NCBI GenBank assembly: GCA_902579985.1 | Contig: CACHIV010000004.1 | Span: forward strand, 1-64,000 | Source of the DNA: an uncultured Pelagibacteraceae bacterium | GTDB lineage: Bacteria; Pseudomonadota; Alphaproteobacteria; Pelagibacterales; Pelagibacteraceae | Reading direction: 5' to 3' | Length of the DNA: 64,000 nt | Part shown: positions 9,572 through 19,015 of the stretch, piece after piece | Numbering within the stretch: the stretch's first letter is position 1 | Layout: the number at the start of each line of letters is the position of its first letter | The notes under the pieces: model-generated | Databases searched by the model: none | Seen by the model: the letters and a program-made list of their open reading frames with translations, nothing else | What the model was told of the DNA's origin: nothing | Program-made: the position numbers and the translations under genes

Positions 9572-9847
9572 TTAAATTAAAGCTAAGTTTCTTGCTCTTT
9601 TGATAGATAAAGAAAGCTCTCTTTGTTTTTTTTGAGAAACATTTGTAATTCTCGAAGGTAATATTTTACCATTTTCTGACACATATTTTTTTAATAATTT
9701 AATGTTTTTATAATCAATTTCAGGTGCACCCTTGACTGATAAAGGACAAGATTTTTTAAATTTATACTTATTTGGTTGAAATATGCTTAGTTTTGCAAAA
9801 TTACTTTGTTTATTTTTTTTATTATTAGCTTTTTTTTTTGATGACAT
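9572..9847 (-). CDS. rpsR: 30S ribosomal protein S18
   Basis: A 91-residue basic protein. The conserved core runs from '[20 protein letters not shown]' to '[28 protein letters not shown]', the S18 region that contacts S6 and 16S rRNA. The N-terminus is extended by about 25 lysine-rich residues, as in other alphaproteobacterial S18 proteins. It lies between rpsF and rplI in the standard order. Confidence 0.96.
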   Translation of the reverse strand: MSSKKKANNKKNKQSNFAKLSIFQPNKYKFKKSCPLSVKGAPEIDYKNIKLLKKYVSENGKILPSRITNVSQKKQRELSLSIKRARNLALI

Positions 9848-9859
9848 AATTAATCTTTT

Positions 9860-10204
9860 TTATACTCTTTTTTTTTCATTTTCATCTTTTTTTTGAAAAT
9901 ATTTTTCTTTTAAATCAAACTTTTTAACTTTGACTGTCATATATCTTAAAAGATTTTTATCTATAGCTTCATTTTTTTCTAGCTCAGCAATAATATTACC
10001 TGCACCTTTTATTTTAAAATGCATGTAAATACCTTTTTTATTTTTTTTAATAGAATAAGCTAAATTTAATAAACCCCATTCTTCTTTTTGCACTATTTTA
10101 CCATCATTTTTCTCTATAATTTTAGAGTATTTTTCAGTTAAAGATTTGATCTGAGCTGGACTTGTATCTTGTCTAGCAACAATGGTATGTTCGTATAAAT
10201 TCAT
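9860..10204 (-). CDS. rpsF: 30S ribosomal protein S6
   Basis: A 114-residue S6 with the usual start 'MNLYEHTIVARQDTS', the 'WGLLNLAYSIKKNKKGIYMHF' core strand-helix, and the C-terminal 'IDKNLLRYMTVKV' strand. It pairs with S18 in the small subunit platform. It is the first gene of the rpsF-rpsR-rplI operon and is divergent from fabD. Confidence 0.96.
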   Translation of the reverse strand: MNLYEHTIVARQDTSPAQIKSLTEKYSKIIEKNDGKIVQKEEWGLLNLAYSIKKNKKGIYMHFKIKGAGNIIAELEKNEAIDKNLLRYMTVKVKKFDLKEKYFQKKDENEKKRV

Positions 10205-10290
10205 AATTGTTCTTTAATAAAAAATGAGGATATACTATTATAATAATTGAATTACAACATTAAAAACCACTATAAACTTTAAATATTTAA
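10205..10290. promoter_or_regulatory. Divergent promoter region rpsF/fabD
   Basis: This 86 bp gap separates the divergent rpsF and fabD start codons, so it must hold both promoters unless they lie in coding DNA. A TATAAT hexamer occurs at 10239-10244 and can be read as a -10-like element for fabD. No convincing -35 box is visible in such A/T-rich DNA. Confidence 0.3.
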
Positions 10291-11223
10291 ATGTTTTCTG
10301 TTATTTTTCCAGGTCAAGGCTCACAATTAGTAGGAATGGGTAAAGACTTTTATGATAAATATAGTTTAGTTCAAAATTTATTCAAAGAAGCAGACGAAAT
10401 TCTTGGATTTTCTTTAACAGATATTATTTTAAATGGTCCTAAGAATGCATTGGATTTAACAGAAAATACACAACCTGCAATATTTTTAATAAGCTACTCA
10501 ATCTTTAAATTAATTAAAGAAGAGTTTAAAATTAATTTAAATAAAGCAAAATTTTTTGCCGGACATTCATTAGGAGAGTATTCAGCTTTAACTTTAGCTG
10601 AATCTTTATCATTTATAGATACTTTAAAAATATTAAAAGTTAGAGGAAAAGCTATGCAAAACTCTTTGCCCGCAGGAGCAGGAGGCATGGTTGCTGTTTT
10701 AGGGTCAGAAATTGAAAAAATTGAGAGCATGATCAATGAAAATCAGAATAAATATGAATGCTTTATTGCAAATGACAATTCAGTTGGTCAAATAGTATTG
10801 AGTGGAAAAATAGAGGATTTAGATAAAATGATGATTGATTTAAAGGCTGCTAATATCAAAAATATTAGATTGCCTGTAAGTGCTCCATTTCATTGCAAAT
10901 TAATGAATAAGGCAACAATCATTATGAATGAAGAAATATCAAAATTAAATTTTAAAGAACCCAAGAATATTTTAATTTCAAATGTAACAGGAAAAGAAAT
11001 ATCTGATGTAAAAGATCTAAAAAGTTTGATGGTTAAGCAAATTGAAAGCAGAGTCCGATGGAGAGAGAGTATTTTATTAATGATTAATAATGGAATTAAT
11101 GAATTTATAGAAATTGGTCCTGGAAAAGTCTTATCGGGTTTAATAAAAAGAATTAATAAAAACGTTAAAGTTAGTGCAATAAATTCAGAAGAAGATATAA
11201 AGCTAATTAATATTAATGACTAG
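10291..11223 (+). CDS. fabD: Malonyl-CoA:ACP transacylase
   Basis: FabD transfers malonyl from CoA to acyl carrier protein for fatty acid synthesis. The start 'MFSVIFPGQGSQLVGMG' is canonical. The nucleophilic serine is in 'AGHSLGEYSAL' near residue 93, and the catalytic His is in 'PVSAPFHCKLM' near residue 200. Also present are 'NVTGKE' and 'FIEIGPGKVLSGL'. Length 310 is normal. Its end overlaps the fabG start by 8 bp, so the two genes are translationally coupled. Confidence 0.97.
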   Translation: MFSVIFPGQGSQLVGMGKDFYDKYSLVQNLFKEADEILGFSLTDIILNGPKNALDLTENTQPAIFLISYSIFKLIKEEFKINLNKAKFFAGHSLGEYSALTLAESLSFIDTLKILKVRGKAMQNSLPAGAGGMVAVLGSEIEKIESMINENQNKYECFIANDNSVGQIVLSGKIEDLDKMMIDLKAANIKNIRLPVSAPFHCKLMNKATIIMNEEISKLNFKEPKNILISNVTGKEISDVKDLKSLMVKQIESRVRWRESILLMINNGINEFIEIGPGKVLSGLIKRINKNVKVSAINSEEDIKLININD

Positions 11224-11953
11224 TTTAAAAAATAAAAATATTATAGTTACAGGCGCTTCTGGAGGCATAGGTAATTCGATAGTTGAAAAATTATTTAAAA
11301 ATGGTGCTAATATTCTAGCAACAGGTACAAAAGTTGAAAAATTAGAAGAACTAAAAAATAAATTTAATAATATCAAAATATTAAAATTTGATATTTCTCA
11401 ACATGAACAAATAGAAGAATTTATAAATAATGCAACGGATACTCTCGGAGGGACACTTGACTGTGTAATTAATAATGCTGGTATTACAAAAGATAACTTA
11501 ACAATTAGGATGAGTCTTGAAGAATGGAAAAAAGTAATTGATACTAATTTAACCTCAACTTTTTTAATGTGTAAATTTTCTATAAAGAAAATGCTTAAAA
11601 ATAAGTCTGGTAAAATCGTTAATATTACATCTGTAGTAAGTCATACAGGTAATGTTGGTCAAGCTAACTATACAGCATCAAAAGCAGGTATAGTCGGTAT
11701 GTCAAAAAGTTTGGCAATAGAGTATGCCAAAAAAAATATTAATATAAATTGTATATCTCCAGGTTTTATTAAAACTGTGATGACAGATCAAATAGAGGAA
11801 AATCATAAAGAGGCTATAATTGCTAAAATTCCATCTAATAGACTAGGTAATCCTAATGATATAGCAAACGCTGTTGCATTCTTAAGCTCTGATCAAGCTG
11901 ACTATATAAATGGAGAGACATTGCATGTTAATGGAGGGATGTATTTAGGTTGA
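11216..11953 (+). CDS. fabG: 3-oxoacyl-ACP reductase
   Basis: A short-chain dehydrogenase of 245 residues that reduces 3-oxoacyl-ACP with NADPH. The nucleotide-binding glycine motif is 'TGASGGIGNSI', 'NNAG' follows, and the catalytic Ser-Tyr-Lys are in 'NITSVVSHTGNVGQANYTASKAG'. The C-terminus 'GETLHVNGGMYLG' is typical of FabG. Its place between fabD and acpP makes FabG more likely than another reductase of the same family. Confidence 0.96.
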   Translation: MTSLKNKNIIVTGASGGIGNSIVEKLFKNGANILATGTKVEKLEELKNKFNNIKILKFDISQHEQIEEFINNATDTLGGTLDCVINNAGITKDNLTIRMSLEEWKKVIDTNLTSTFLMCKFSIKKMLKNKSGKIVNITSVVSHTGNVGQANYTASKAGIVGMSKSLAIEYAKKNININCISPGFIKTVMTDQIEENHKEAIIAKIPSNRLGNPNDIANAVAFLSSDQADYINGETLHVNGGMYLG

Positions 11954-12001
11954 CAAAATTACTTTTTGAACTATTAACGAAATATAACAAAAAGGAAGAT
12001 T

Positions 12002-12241
12002 ATGTCAGAAGATGTTTCAAATAAAGTTAAAAAAATTGTAGCAGATCATTTAGGTATTGATGAAGCTAAAGTGCAAGACGATTCTAGCTTTATAGATGAT
12101 CTTGGTGCAGACAGTTTAGATACTGTTGAATTGGTTATGGCTTTCGAAGAAGAATTTGGATCTGAAATTTCAGATAGTGAAGCTGAAAAAATTCTTACTG
12201 TAGGAGATGCTGTTAAATTTATTGAAGGCAAAGCAAATTAA
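12002..12241 (+). CDS. acpP: Acyl carrier protein
   Basis: A 79-residue acidic protein. The phosphopantetheine attachment Ser lies in '[19 protein letters not shown]' near residue 37. It carries growing acyl chains for fatty acid, lipid A and phospholipid synthesis. Good ribosome binding is suggested by 'AAGGAAG' just before the ATG. The partner fabF, usually next, is absent here; gmk follows after 8 bp. Confidence 0.97.
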   Translation: MSEDVSNKVKKIVADHLGIDEAKVQDDSSFIDDLGADSLDTVELVMAFEEEFGSEISDSEAEKILTVGDAVKFIEGKAN

Positions 12242-12249
12242 AGATTTTA

Positions 12250-12882
12250 ATGTCCATAAAAAAAGATGGGATAATGGTAATTCTATCATCCCCATCTGGC
12301 GCAGGAAAGACTACTTTAGTAAAACTTTTATCTACAAATAAAAATTTTTATACTTCTATTTCTCATACTACAAGAAAACCAAGACCTGATGAAATCCCAA
12401 ACCAAGATTATTATTTTGTAGATAATAAAAAATTTGAAAGTTTGATAAAAAATGAGGAATTCTTAGAATACGCAAAAGTATTTAGTCATCTTTATGGAAC
12501 AACAAGATCACCAATAATAGAAAAATTAGAAAAAGGTAGAAATGTAGTATTTGATATAGATTGGCAGGGCGCTGACCAGATTAAGAATAAAAAATTAAAT
12601 TATAAATTAATCACTTTTTTTATTTTACCACCAAGTAAAGAAGTATTATTTAAAAGATTATCTAATAGAGACATGAAAGATAAATTAATTGTAGAAGAAA
12701 GGATGCAAGAATTTAGTAGGGATGTATTACATTGGATTAATTATGATTATGTTATAATTAATGATAATCTAAATGAATGTTACTCTAAAATAAGTAATTT
12801 GATAGATGCTGAAATGAATAATGGTTCAAAAGATTATGATAAAGAATATATTAGAAGACATATCGATAAATTAATTTCTTAA
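12250..12882 (+). CDS. gmk: Guanylate kinase
   Basis: Phosphorylates GMP to GDP. The P-loop is '[16 protein letters not shown]' near residue 12. The GMP-binding segment '[22 protein letters not shown]' follows (given here as a family landmark), then '[13 protein letters not shown]' and 'RLSNRDMKD'. Length 210 is normal. Its last 12 bases overlap the end of the convergent rsmA gene. Confidence 0.96.
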   Translation: MSIKKDGIMVILSSPSGAGKTTLVKLLSTNKNFYTSISHTTRKPRPDEIPNQDYYFVDNKKFESLIKNEEFLEYAKVFSHLYGTTRSPIIEKLEKGRNVVFDIDWQGADQIKNKKLNYKLITFFILPPSKEVLFKRLSNRDMKDKLIVEERMQEFSRDVLHWINYDYVIINDNLNECYSKISNLIDAEMNNGSKDYDKEYIRRHIDKLIS

Positions 12883-13659
12883 ACTTTCAAATTCTTTGAC
12901 TAATTTAAAATATGTTTCAGGTTCAAGGTTTTGCGGTCTAAGATTTAGATCAATATTAAATTTTTTCGATATTTCCTCTGCATTTTTAAAAATTTGATTA
13001 AAAGGCTTTTTTAACATTTTTCTTCTTTGATTGAAAAAAATTCTAGTGAGTTTTTCAAGATTTTGGGCATTGTTTAATTTAAAAAATTTTTTTTTAGGAG
13101 TGAATATCAATAATGAACTATCAATCTTTGGTTGTGGAGAAAAACTCTGAGGCTTAATATCTATTATTTTTTTTATATCTAATTTCCAGTTTGATAAAAT
13201 TGACAATCTACCATAATTTGAATTATTTGATTTAGCTATAATTCTATCAGCAACTTCTTTTTGAAACATTAAAACTAAGCATTCAAACCAAATTTTTGTC
13301 TCCATACTTATAATCCATTTAGAGAGAATTTCTGTTGAAATATTATAAGGTAAATTTCCAAAAACAGTTAATTTGTTTTTAGAGATTTTATTTTCAGAAA
13401 TTTTTAAGATATCATCATTAATGATTTCTATATCATCATTAAATTTTTTTTTTAATAATAAAGATAAATCATTATCTTTTTCTACAACATAAAATTTTTT
13501 TGGATTTTTTTTTAAAATATAAGTCGTTAAATTTCCACTACCAGGACCAATTTCTAAGATTTCTTTATTACTAATATCTACTGTATTTACAATTTGTTTA
13601 AGAATATTTTTATCTATTAAAAAATTTTGACCAAGACTTTTTTTAGTTTTAATATTCAC
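12871..13659 (-). CDS. rsmA: 16S rRNA dimethyladenosine transferase (RsmA/KsgA)
   Basis: Dimethylates two adjacent adenines near the 3' end of 16S rRNA during 30S maturation. The S-adenosylmethionine site is '[16 protein letters not shown]' near residue 35. The catalytic motif is '[14 protein letters not shown]' near residue 95. The start '[11 protein letters not shown]' is diagnostic, and the C-terminal helical domain ends in '[11 protein letters not shown]'. It is the last gene of the lptF-to-rsmA run; its start abuts the pdxA stop. Confidence 0.96.
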   Translation of the reverse strand: MNIKTKKSLGQNFLIDKNILKQIVNTVDISNKEILEIGPGSGNLTTYILKKNPKKFYVVEKDNDLSLLLKKKFNDDIEIINDDILKISENKISKNKLTVFGNLPYNISTEILSKWIISMETKIWFECLVLMFQKEVADRIIAKSNNSNYGRLSILSNWKLDIKKIIDIKPQSFSPQPKIDSSLLIFTPKKKFFKLNNAQNLEKLTRIFFNQRRKMLKKPFNQIFKNAEEISKKFNIDLNLRPQNLEPETYFKLVKEFESLRN

Positions 13660-14622
13660 TTATTTATCTAGAAATTTTAAAGCATTTATTAAGCTTTGAG
13701 GATTAGATAAATTTTTTCCTAACATAGAAGAATTTGGACCATGGTCTGGTGAAATACGAATGAAAGGTAAACCCAAGGTCATATTAATTGCATCAAAACC
13801 TAATAAAGCTTTCATAGGAGTTAGGACCTGATCGTGATACATACCTATAATTATATCAAAATTTTTTAAATTCTCTTTTACAAATATAGTGTCAGCAGGA
13901 AAAGGGCCTTTTACATTGTATTTTCTTTTATTTAAATTTTTTATTGCAGGTAGAATAATTCTATCTTCTTCACAATCCTTAAAATTACTTTCACAGTGAG
14001 GGTTAAGTCCTGTTATTCCAATTTTTGGCTTTTTATTAAAATTTTTTTTATAGAATTTAGTAATAAGTTCTACATGAGTATATATTTTTTTTTTTGAAAT
14101 CATTTTGTTAACATTCTTTAATGCTAGATGTGTAGTTATTGGACTAACTGATAATTTCTTATTAAATATAACCATAGCCACATCTTTGTATTTTGTCTTT
14201 TCTGATAAATATTCAGTAATGCCTAAGTTTTTTCCATTTAAAAAATATTTTTTTGATATGGGGCCATTAATTAAGCCAGAACAGTATTTTTTTTTAAGAA
14301 TTTCTAGGGCAATTTTAAATGATTTATTAATATAGAAATTTGATTTTTTAGAAATTTTATCAAATGGTTTTTTAAAATTAAATTTCACATCTATTAAATT
14401 AATCTTTTTTTTATCTAATATGTTAAAATTTATTTTATTTTTATTGATATCATTTATTTTAAAATTAAATCTTAATTTTTTCATTTGTTTTAAAACTAAT
14501 TCTTTAGAGGCAATTAAAATAATTGGCTTTTTTAATTTCATTTTTTTTTTAGATTTAAAAAATATTTCAAGAAAAATACTATAGGGCTCTCCAGCAACAA
14601 TAATTATAGGTTTATTATTCAC
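13660..14622 (-). CDS. pdxA: 4-hydroxythreonine-4-phosphate dehydrogenase
   Basis: PdxA oxidises 4-phosphohydroxy-L-threonine in the DXP-dependent vitamin B6 pathway. Landmarks: 'VAGEPYSIFLEI' at the start (usual GDPAGIGPE region, degenerate here), 'GLINGPISKKYF', 'ITTHLALKNV' with a metal-binding His, 'ITGLNPHCESN', 'PFPADTIF', 'GMYHDQVLTPMKAL', and 'IRISPDHGPNSSM' for the C-terminal ligands. Length 320. The N-terminal half is unusually lysine-rich and diverged. It overlaps surA by 8 bp. The surA-pdxA-rsmA order is conserved in proteobacteria. Confidence 0.93.
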   Translation of the reverse strand: MNNKPIIIVAGEPYSIFLEIFFKSKKKMKLKKPIILIASKELVLKQMKKLRFNFKINDINKNKINFNILDKKKINLIDVKFNFKKPFDKISKKSNFYINKSFKIALEILKKKYCSGLINGPISKKYFLNGKNLGITEYLSEKTKYKDVAMVIFNKKLSVSPITTHLALKNVNKMISKKKIYTHVELITKFYKKNFNKKPKIGITGLNPHCESNFKDCEEDRIILPAIKNLNKRKYNVKGPFPADTIFVKENLKNFDIIIGMYHDQVLTPMKALLGFDAINMTLGLPFIRISPDHGPNSSMLGKNLSNPQSLINALKFLDK

Positions 14623-15535
14623 TTATTACGGAATTTAGTTTAATTTTATTAAAATAAATAATTGAAAATTGATTATATTGTTTATTTGTTTCAAAATTAA
14701 TTGTTTCAGCTATTAATTTTTCTTTATCCATAACAATTTTTTTTTGTTTTTTATCATCAATTTTTAAAATCATAAATCCATTTGTTATATTTATAGGTTG
14801 CGATATTTCACCTATTTTTAAATTTATAATAGCAGTTAGAGCTGCTTGTGATAATTGTTTTTCATCAAACCAACCTATACTACCTCCAAATTTTGATGAG
14901 TCTGATATACTATGTATATTGGCAGCGTTTTTAAAACCTTGTTCATTAATATCTTTTTTAATTAATTCTACTTTATTATTTAATTCAGCGCTATCAGTAA
15001 TTTGAAAAATAATTTCAGATAATTGATATTCTGTTGCAAGTTCATTTTTATTCATTCTTTCTTCTACTTGTTGTCTTATTAATTCGTCATTTATATTTAT
15101 TTGGTTATTATACTTTGCGCCAATTAACTTATTCCAAAGCATTTCAATTTCAATTTTATTTTTAACTATTTCTAATTCTAAATCATATTCACTTAAATAA
15201 TTTTCAAATTCATTTAAATTATTCATACCTACTTTTTTGTAAAAAATTTCAATAACATCGTTTAAGTAATCAGAAGATGTGCCAAATTCATAGTATTTCT
15301 CTAGTTCATTTTTTTTAATTTTTTCTTTTATTATCGACTCTTTTGATAATTTAAGTAAGGTATTTTTATCAGTATTTTTTAATTCATTATTTAAAGCAAC
15401 CAAATATTTGTATTCAGTCTCTAGGTCTATATTGGTGACTATTTCATTATTTACTTTAAATGAAATGTAGCTTTCAATTGATTTTACAGGTGTAAATAAT
15501 ATTAAAATAAAAAATATATAACTAATTAATTTCAT
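14615..15535 (-). CDS. surA: Periplasmic peptidyl-prolyl isomerase (SurA-like)
   Basis: A 306-residue exported chaperone/isomerase for outer-membrane proteins. A signal peptide occupies about residues 1-18. The SurA N-domain includes 'VNNEIVTNIDLETEYKYL'. One parvulin domain covers about residues 165-265, with 'YQLSEIIFQI', 'GGSIGWFDEKQLSQAALTAI' and 'GEISQPINITNGFMILKI'. E. coli SurA has two parvulin domains; one is common in alphaproteobacteria. It overlaps lptD by 4 bp, consistent with a joint role in folding LptD. Confidence 0.9.
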   Translation of the reverse strand: MKLISYIFFILILFTPVKSIESYISFKVNNEIVTNIDLETEYKYLVALNNELKNTDKNTLLKLSKESIIKEKIKKNELEKYYEFGTSSDYLNDVIEIFYKKVGMNNLNEFENYLSEYDLELEIVKNKIEIEMLWNKLIGAKYNNQININDELIRQQVEERMNKNELATEYQLSEIIFQITDSAELNNKVELIKKDINEQGFKNAANIHSISDSSKFGGSIGWFDEKQLSQAALTAIINLKIGEISQPINITNGFMILKIDDKKQKKIVMDKEKLIAETINFETNKQYNQFSIIYFNKIKLNSVISE

Positions 15536-17946
15536 TTTTGATTTAAATTTGGTGAATTAACTTTTCCAAAAGGCATTATAGTAATTGAAAAAAATAATTG
15601 TTCATCTGGTTTTAAAGAACCATCGCTATAAAAATCCTTCTTATATTCTAAGCCTGCAACAAGACAATCATTTTTATATTGATATATTAAGTTATAATAT
15701 TCTGTTAAATCTTTCTCTTTATTTTTTCTTGTTTTAAAGCTTAAAGATGAACTTTCATTAAGTATAAGTTTTGATTCATTTGATATATAACTATTAGTAC
15801 CTATTACATTCTTTTTTTCTAAAAAATCGAAAGTCGATATAAATTTGTTAAAGTTAAAAGTAGATTTAATTTGATTTAAATTTAAAGTTTTTAAATCATT
15901 ATCTAAAGCAAAATTATAGTTAAGGTCTAAAAATTTATTTGCATTAAAATCTATATTGCCAAATACATTAGAATGTTTGTCTCCAAGTGTGCTATTTTTT
16001 GGTAATTTATCATTTTTTTCATCCCTAAAAGCTGTAGCTAGGTCAACAGATAGAATCTCTCTATTATTATCTTTACTATCAAATAATGAATATTTATTTC
16101 CTATAGTAATTGATTGGCCTCCCTCAACTGTGTCAGAGGAACCAATTCTATTTATTGAAAAGATATTATCAACATCTATTTCTCTATCATCTTTAGACCT
16201 ATTCTTTGATTTATTTGGGCTATATCTTAAAGACATAGTTGGTGTAATTGTACTTAAAAAATTTTTACTTATTTTTTGTAGAGGGTATTTCATTTCATAA
16301 TTTATAATAGATTGCAGAGATGTTTCTGCTTTATTCTTATAATTTGTAGATCTTTTTGAATCAGCATTAAAATTTTTTATCAAAATTTCATAATTACTTA
16401 CTAATCCTAAGGAACTAATTCTATTAAAGGATTTGTAGCTTAAATCGTTTACAAGTGTTTTTTCATAAATATTTGTATTAAATAATTTACTGACCCCTGA
16501 AGTTTCTAAAGACAGGTTTCCAGTTTCAAAATCTTTGATATTTTTTGATATATTTATATTAGGAAATATGTATTCATATCTATCACTCTCTAAACGATTT
16601 AAATTTTCATATGTTTCAGCTGACAAATCGATATTTAGATCATCTCTATTGAAATTAAGATCTAAGCTTGAATGTAAAATATTTTCGGAATCTATTAATG
16701 GTGATTTTAATTTGTAAGTTTTTAAATATTCATCATTAGATGTTTGCTGAATTTTCAAATCTAATTTTGCACTATCAAAATTGTTTGAGTTTAAATTGAA
16801 TTCAGATTTTAAAAAAAAATGTGTTGGATTATCTTTTTCTTCATTAAAAGATAATATATTTTCATTTTTTATACTCATATCAACTATATGTTTAGAATTT
16901 TTTTTATAATTTCTGTATTCCGCTTGATATACCGCTTTACCATTATCATAAATTCTTGGAGAGAAAGTTAAATCAGTTGAGTCTGAAATAGCAAAAAAGT
17001 AAGGAGTTGAAGTATAATTTCCGAGATTATTTGATTGTGAAAATCTAGGAATTAAAAAACCAGACTGTCTTTTAACAGTGTGATCAGGATGAAAAAATTT
17101 TGGAAAATATAATACTGGAATATCATATATTTTTAATAAAGCATTTTTATAATTTAGAGTTTTTTTAACTTTGTCGTGTTGGATTTCTTCTGATTCCAAA
17201 ACCCATGGTGGACAATCATCATTTTTTTTACAAGTTGTAAAAACTCCTTTATTAATTTTAGTTTTGTCTTTTTTTAAGAATAAAGCATTACCTTTAAGTC
17301 TAGGCTCATTGCCATTAGATTTCATACTAGAGTTGTTAAAATTTAAACTTAAATCTTTTCCAAGAATTTCATTGGTTTTCATATTATAGCTAATATTTTC
17401 TATTTCATATAAATTACCCTCATAATCACTTATATTTACACCACTAGCAGTTAAAACCTCATTAATTGTTGAAAAATTAAAATTTCTTAAATTAAATTTA
17501 TTATTATTATTGTCAGTGATAAAAGTTTTTTCTTTTGAATAAATTTTGTTCAAATTTCTATCATGTGTAATATTTGAAGATTTGATGATATGACCTGTAT
17601 TCAATTCAATTATTGTTTCATCTTTTGAGATAATTTTATTTAATTTTTTAAAAAAAATAATATTATTAGATTTTAAAAGGCTTCCATCTTTATTATCTTT
17701 TACTAAAATTTTTTCTTTAACATTTAATATAGATTTAATTTTATCAAATTTAAATTCTTCACCTGTAATTACTAGACCTAATCCATCGTCAATTTCAATA
17801 CCACCAGTACCTTTCAATAAGTTTCCATTATCAAGAGTTTCTATCTCTGAAGCATTAAATTTTAGTACATCACTTAAAACTAAATTTGGAAAAAAAATCA
17901 AAAAGATAAAAAAAATTTTTATTATATAATGAAATTTATTTTTCAT
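15532..17946 (-). CDS. lptD: LPS-assembly outer membrane protein LptD
   Basis: LptD is the beta-barrel that places lipopolysaccharide in the outer leaflet, together with LptE. A signal peptide lies at about residues 1-25 (ending 'FFPNLVLS'), then an OstA/LptA-like jellyroll to about residue 230. The 'FTTCKKNDDCPPWVLES' cysteine region marks the junction, and the 'PVLYFPKFFHPDHTVKRQSGFL' plug region is typical of LptD (two parts). The barrel runs to the C-terminus with alternating hydrophobic strands and ends in 'EQLFFSITIMPFG' plus 8 residues. Length 804 is normal. It overlaps both neighbours, lptG and surA. Confidence 0.94.
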   Translation of the reverse strand: MKNKFHYIIKIFFIFLIFFPNLVLSDVLKFNASEIETLDNGNLLKGTGGIEIDDGLGLVITGEEFKFDKIKSILNVKEKILVKDNKDGSLLKSNNIIFFKKLNKIISKDETIIELNTGHIIKSSNITHDRNLNKIYSKEKTFITDNNNNKFNLRNFNFSTINEVLTASGVNISDYEGNLYEIENISYNMKTNEILGKDLSLNFNNSSMKSNGNEPRLKGNALFLKKDKTKINKGVFTTCKKNDDCPPWVLESEEIQHDKVKKTLNYKNALLKIYDIPVLYFPKFFHPDHTVKRQSGFLIPRFSQSNNLGNYTSTPYFFAISDSTDLTFSPRIYDNGKAVYQAEYRNYKKNSKHIVDMSIKNENILSFNEEKDNPTHFFLKSEFNLNSNNFDSAKLDLKIQQTSNDEYLKTYKLKSPLIDSENILHSSLDLNFNRDDLNIDLSAETYENLNRLESDRYEYIFPNINISKNIKDFETGNLSLETSGVSKLFNTNIYEKTLVNDLSYKSFNRISSLGLVSNYEILIKNFNADSKRSTNYKNKAETSLQSIINYEMKYPLQKISKNFLSTITPTMSLRYSPNKSKNRSKDDREIDVDNIFSINRIGSSDTVEGGQSITIGNKYSLFDSKDNNREILSVDLATAFRDEKNDKLPKNSTLGDKHSNVFGNIDFNANKFLDLNYNFALDNDLKTLNLNQIKSTFNFNKFISTFDFLEKKNVIGTNSYISNESKLILNESSSLSFKTRKNKEKDLTEYYNLIYQYKNDCLVAGLEYKKDFYSDGSLKPDEQLFFSITIMPFGKVNSPNLNQK

Positions 17947-19015
17947 TAATCCTCACTAAGCCAACAGAACAAAATAATAGTAATATGAATTGAACAAACC
18001 AAACAGAAAACATTAAAGAAATTTTTTGATTTTCAACTAAAACATTAAATAAATAATTTGCATAGAAGACTATTACAGATACTAAGATGCCTATTATTAA
18101 ATAAAAAATACGCGGTTTATTATGTCCAATATTTAACATCAGAATAGACGCAATACAAACCATTATAGACAAATAGATTGGATACATATAGAGATTTAAA
18201 AGATGAGAATTTATTTTTACTGTCGAATAACCTAGTGAAGTGTAATCTTTTTTTAATTTATTTAATTTTATTAAATCTAGTGCAGATAAATTAGAAAAAA
18301 GTGTTGAAATTATTTCAACATCAAAATTAGTCCTAAATATCATCGGTTCTTGTTTTTTTATTGTAATATTGTCCTCAGTAATATTAGCATTTTTTATTAC
18401 CCAGTTCTTATTTTTAATATTTATATTTTCTGATGAAATTAATCTTAAAAAATTATGATCATTGTCAAACTGACTTATTATCACTTCTTTTAAATTTTCA
18501 TTGTATATATTTTTAGCATTTATATAATTAATTTTCTCACTTACATAATCTTTAATCCAAAGGCCATTAGCCGTAATAACAGCCAAATATTTATCATCTT
18601 TTGTATGGTTGTTTTTAATATCCAAGTATAAAAATTTTAAATTTGATGAAATATTATAAAAAATTAAAACTAAAAAAACTCCAAGAAAAAAAGAGGTACT
18701 TAAAACAACACCGATGATTTTTAAGTTGGATAGACCAAAACTTTTATAAATGATTAATTCATTTTTATCCAAAATTTCAATAAAAAAATTCATTGCACCA
18801 ATTAAAAAGATGAAAGGGAATACATCAAATAAAACTGAGGAGGCATTTAGTAATGTTAAATAAAAAGGAATAAAAAAACCAACATCTAGATTTTTAAAAA
18901 AAATTATTTCTTGAAGAATATTGAGGATCAAAATTAAGCTGAAAAAGAAAATACTAAAATTAAATATATTTTTTAAAAAAGAAAAAATTATATTTTTTTT
19001 ATAGGTTAAAATCAT
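17936..19015 (-). CDS. lptG: LPS export ABC transporter permease LptG
   Basis: A 359-residue YjgP/YjgQ-family permease. Two membrane segments near the N-terminus and one near residue 100 are followed by a periplasmic beta-jellyroll of about 150 residues, then three C-terminal helices. 'NALINASSVLFDVFPFIFLIGAM' is the family's second-helix region (in part). LptG pairs with LptF and the ATPase LptB, which is not in the window, to extract LPS from the inner membrane. It overlaps lptF by 4 bp and lptD by 11 bp. Confidence 0.92.
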   Translation of the reverse strand: MILTYKKNIIFSFLKNIFNFSIFFFSLILILNILQEIIFFKNLDVGFFIPFYLTLLNASSVLFDVFPFIFLIGAMNFFIEILDKNELIIYKSFGLSNLKIIGVVLSTSFFLGVFLVLIFYNISSNLKFLYLDIKNNHTKDDKYLAVITANGLWIKDYVSEKINYINAKNIYNENLKEVIISQFDNDHNFLRLISSENINIKNKNWVIKNANITEDNITIKKQEPMIFRTNFDVEIISTLFSNLSALDLIKLNKLKKDYTSLGYSTVKINSHLLNLYMYPIYLSIMVCIASILMLNIGHNKPRIFYLIIGILVSVIVFYANYLFNVLVENQKISLMFSVWFVQFILLLFCSVGLVRINEK

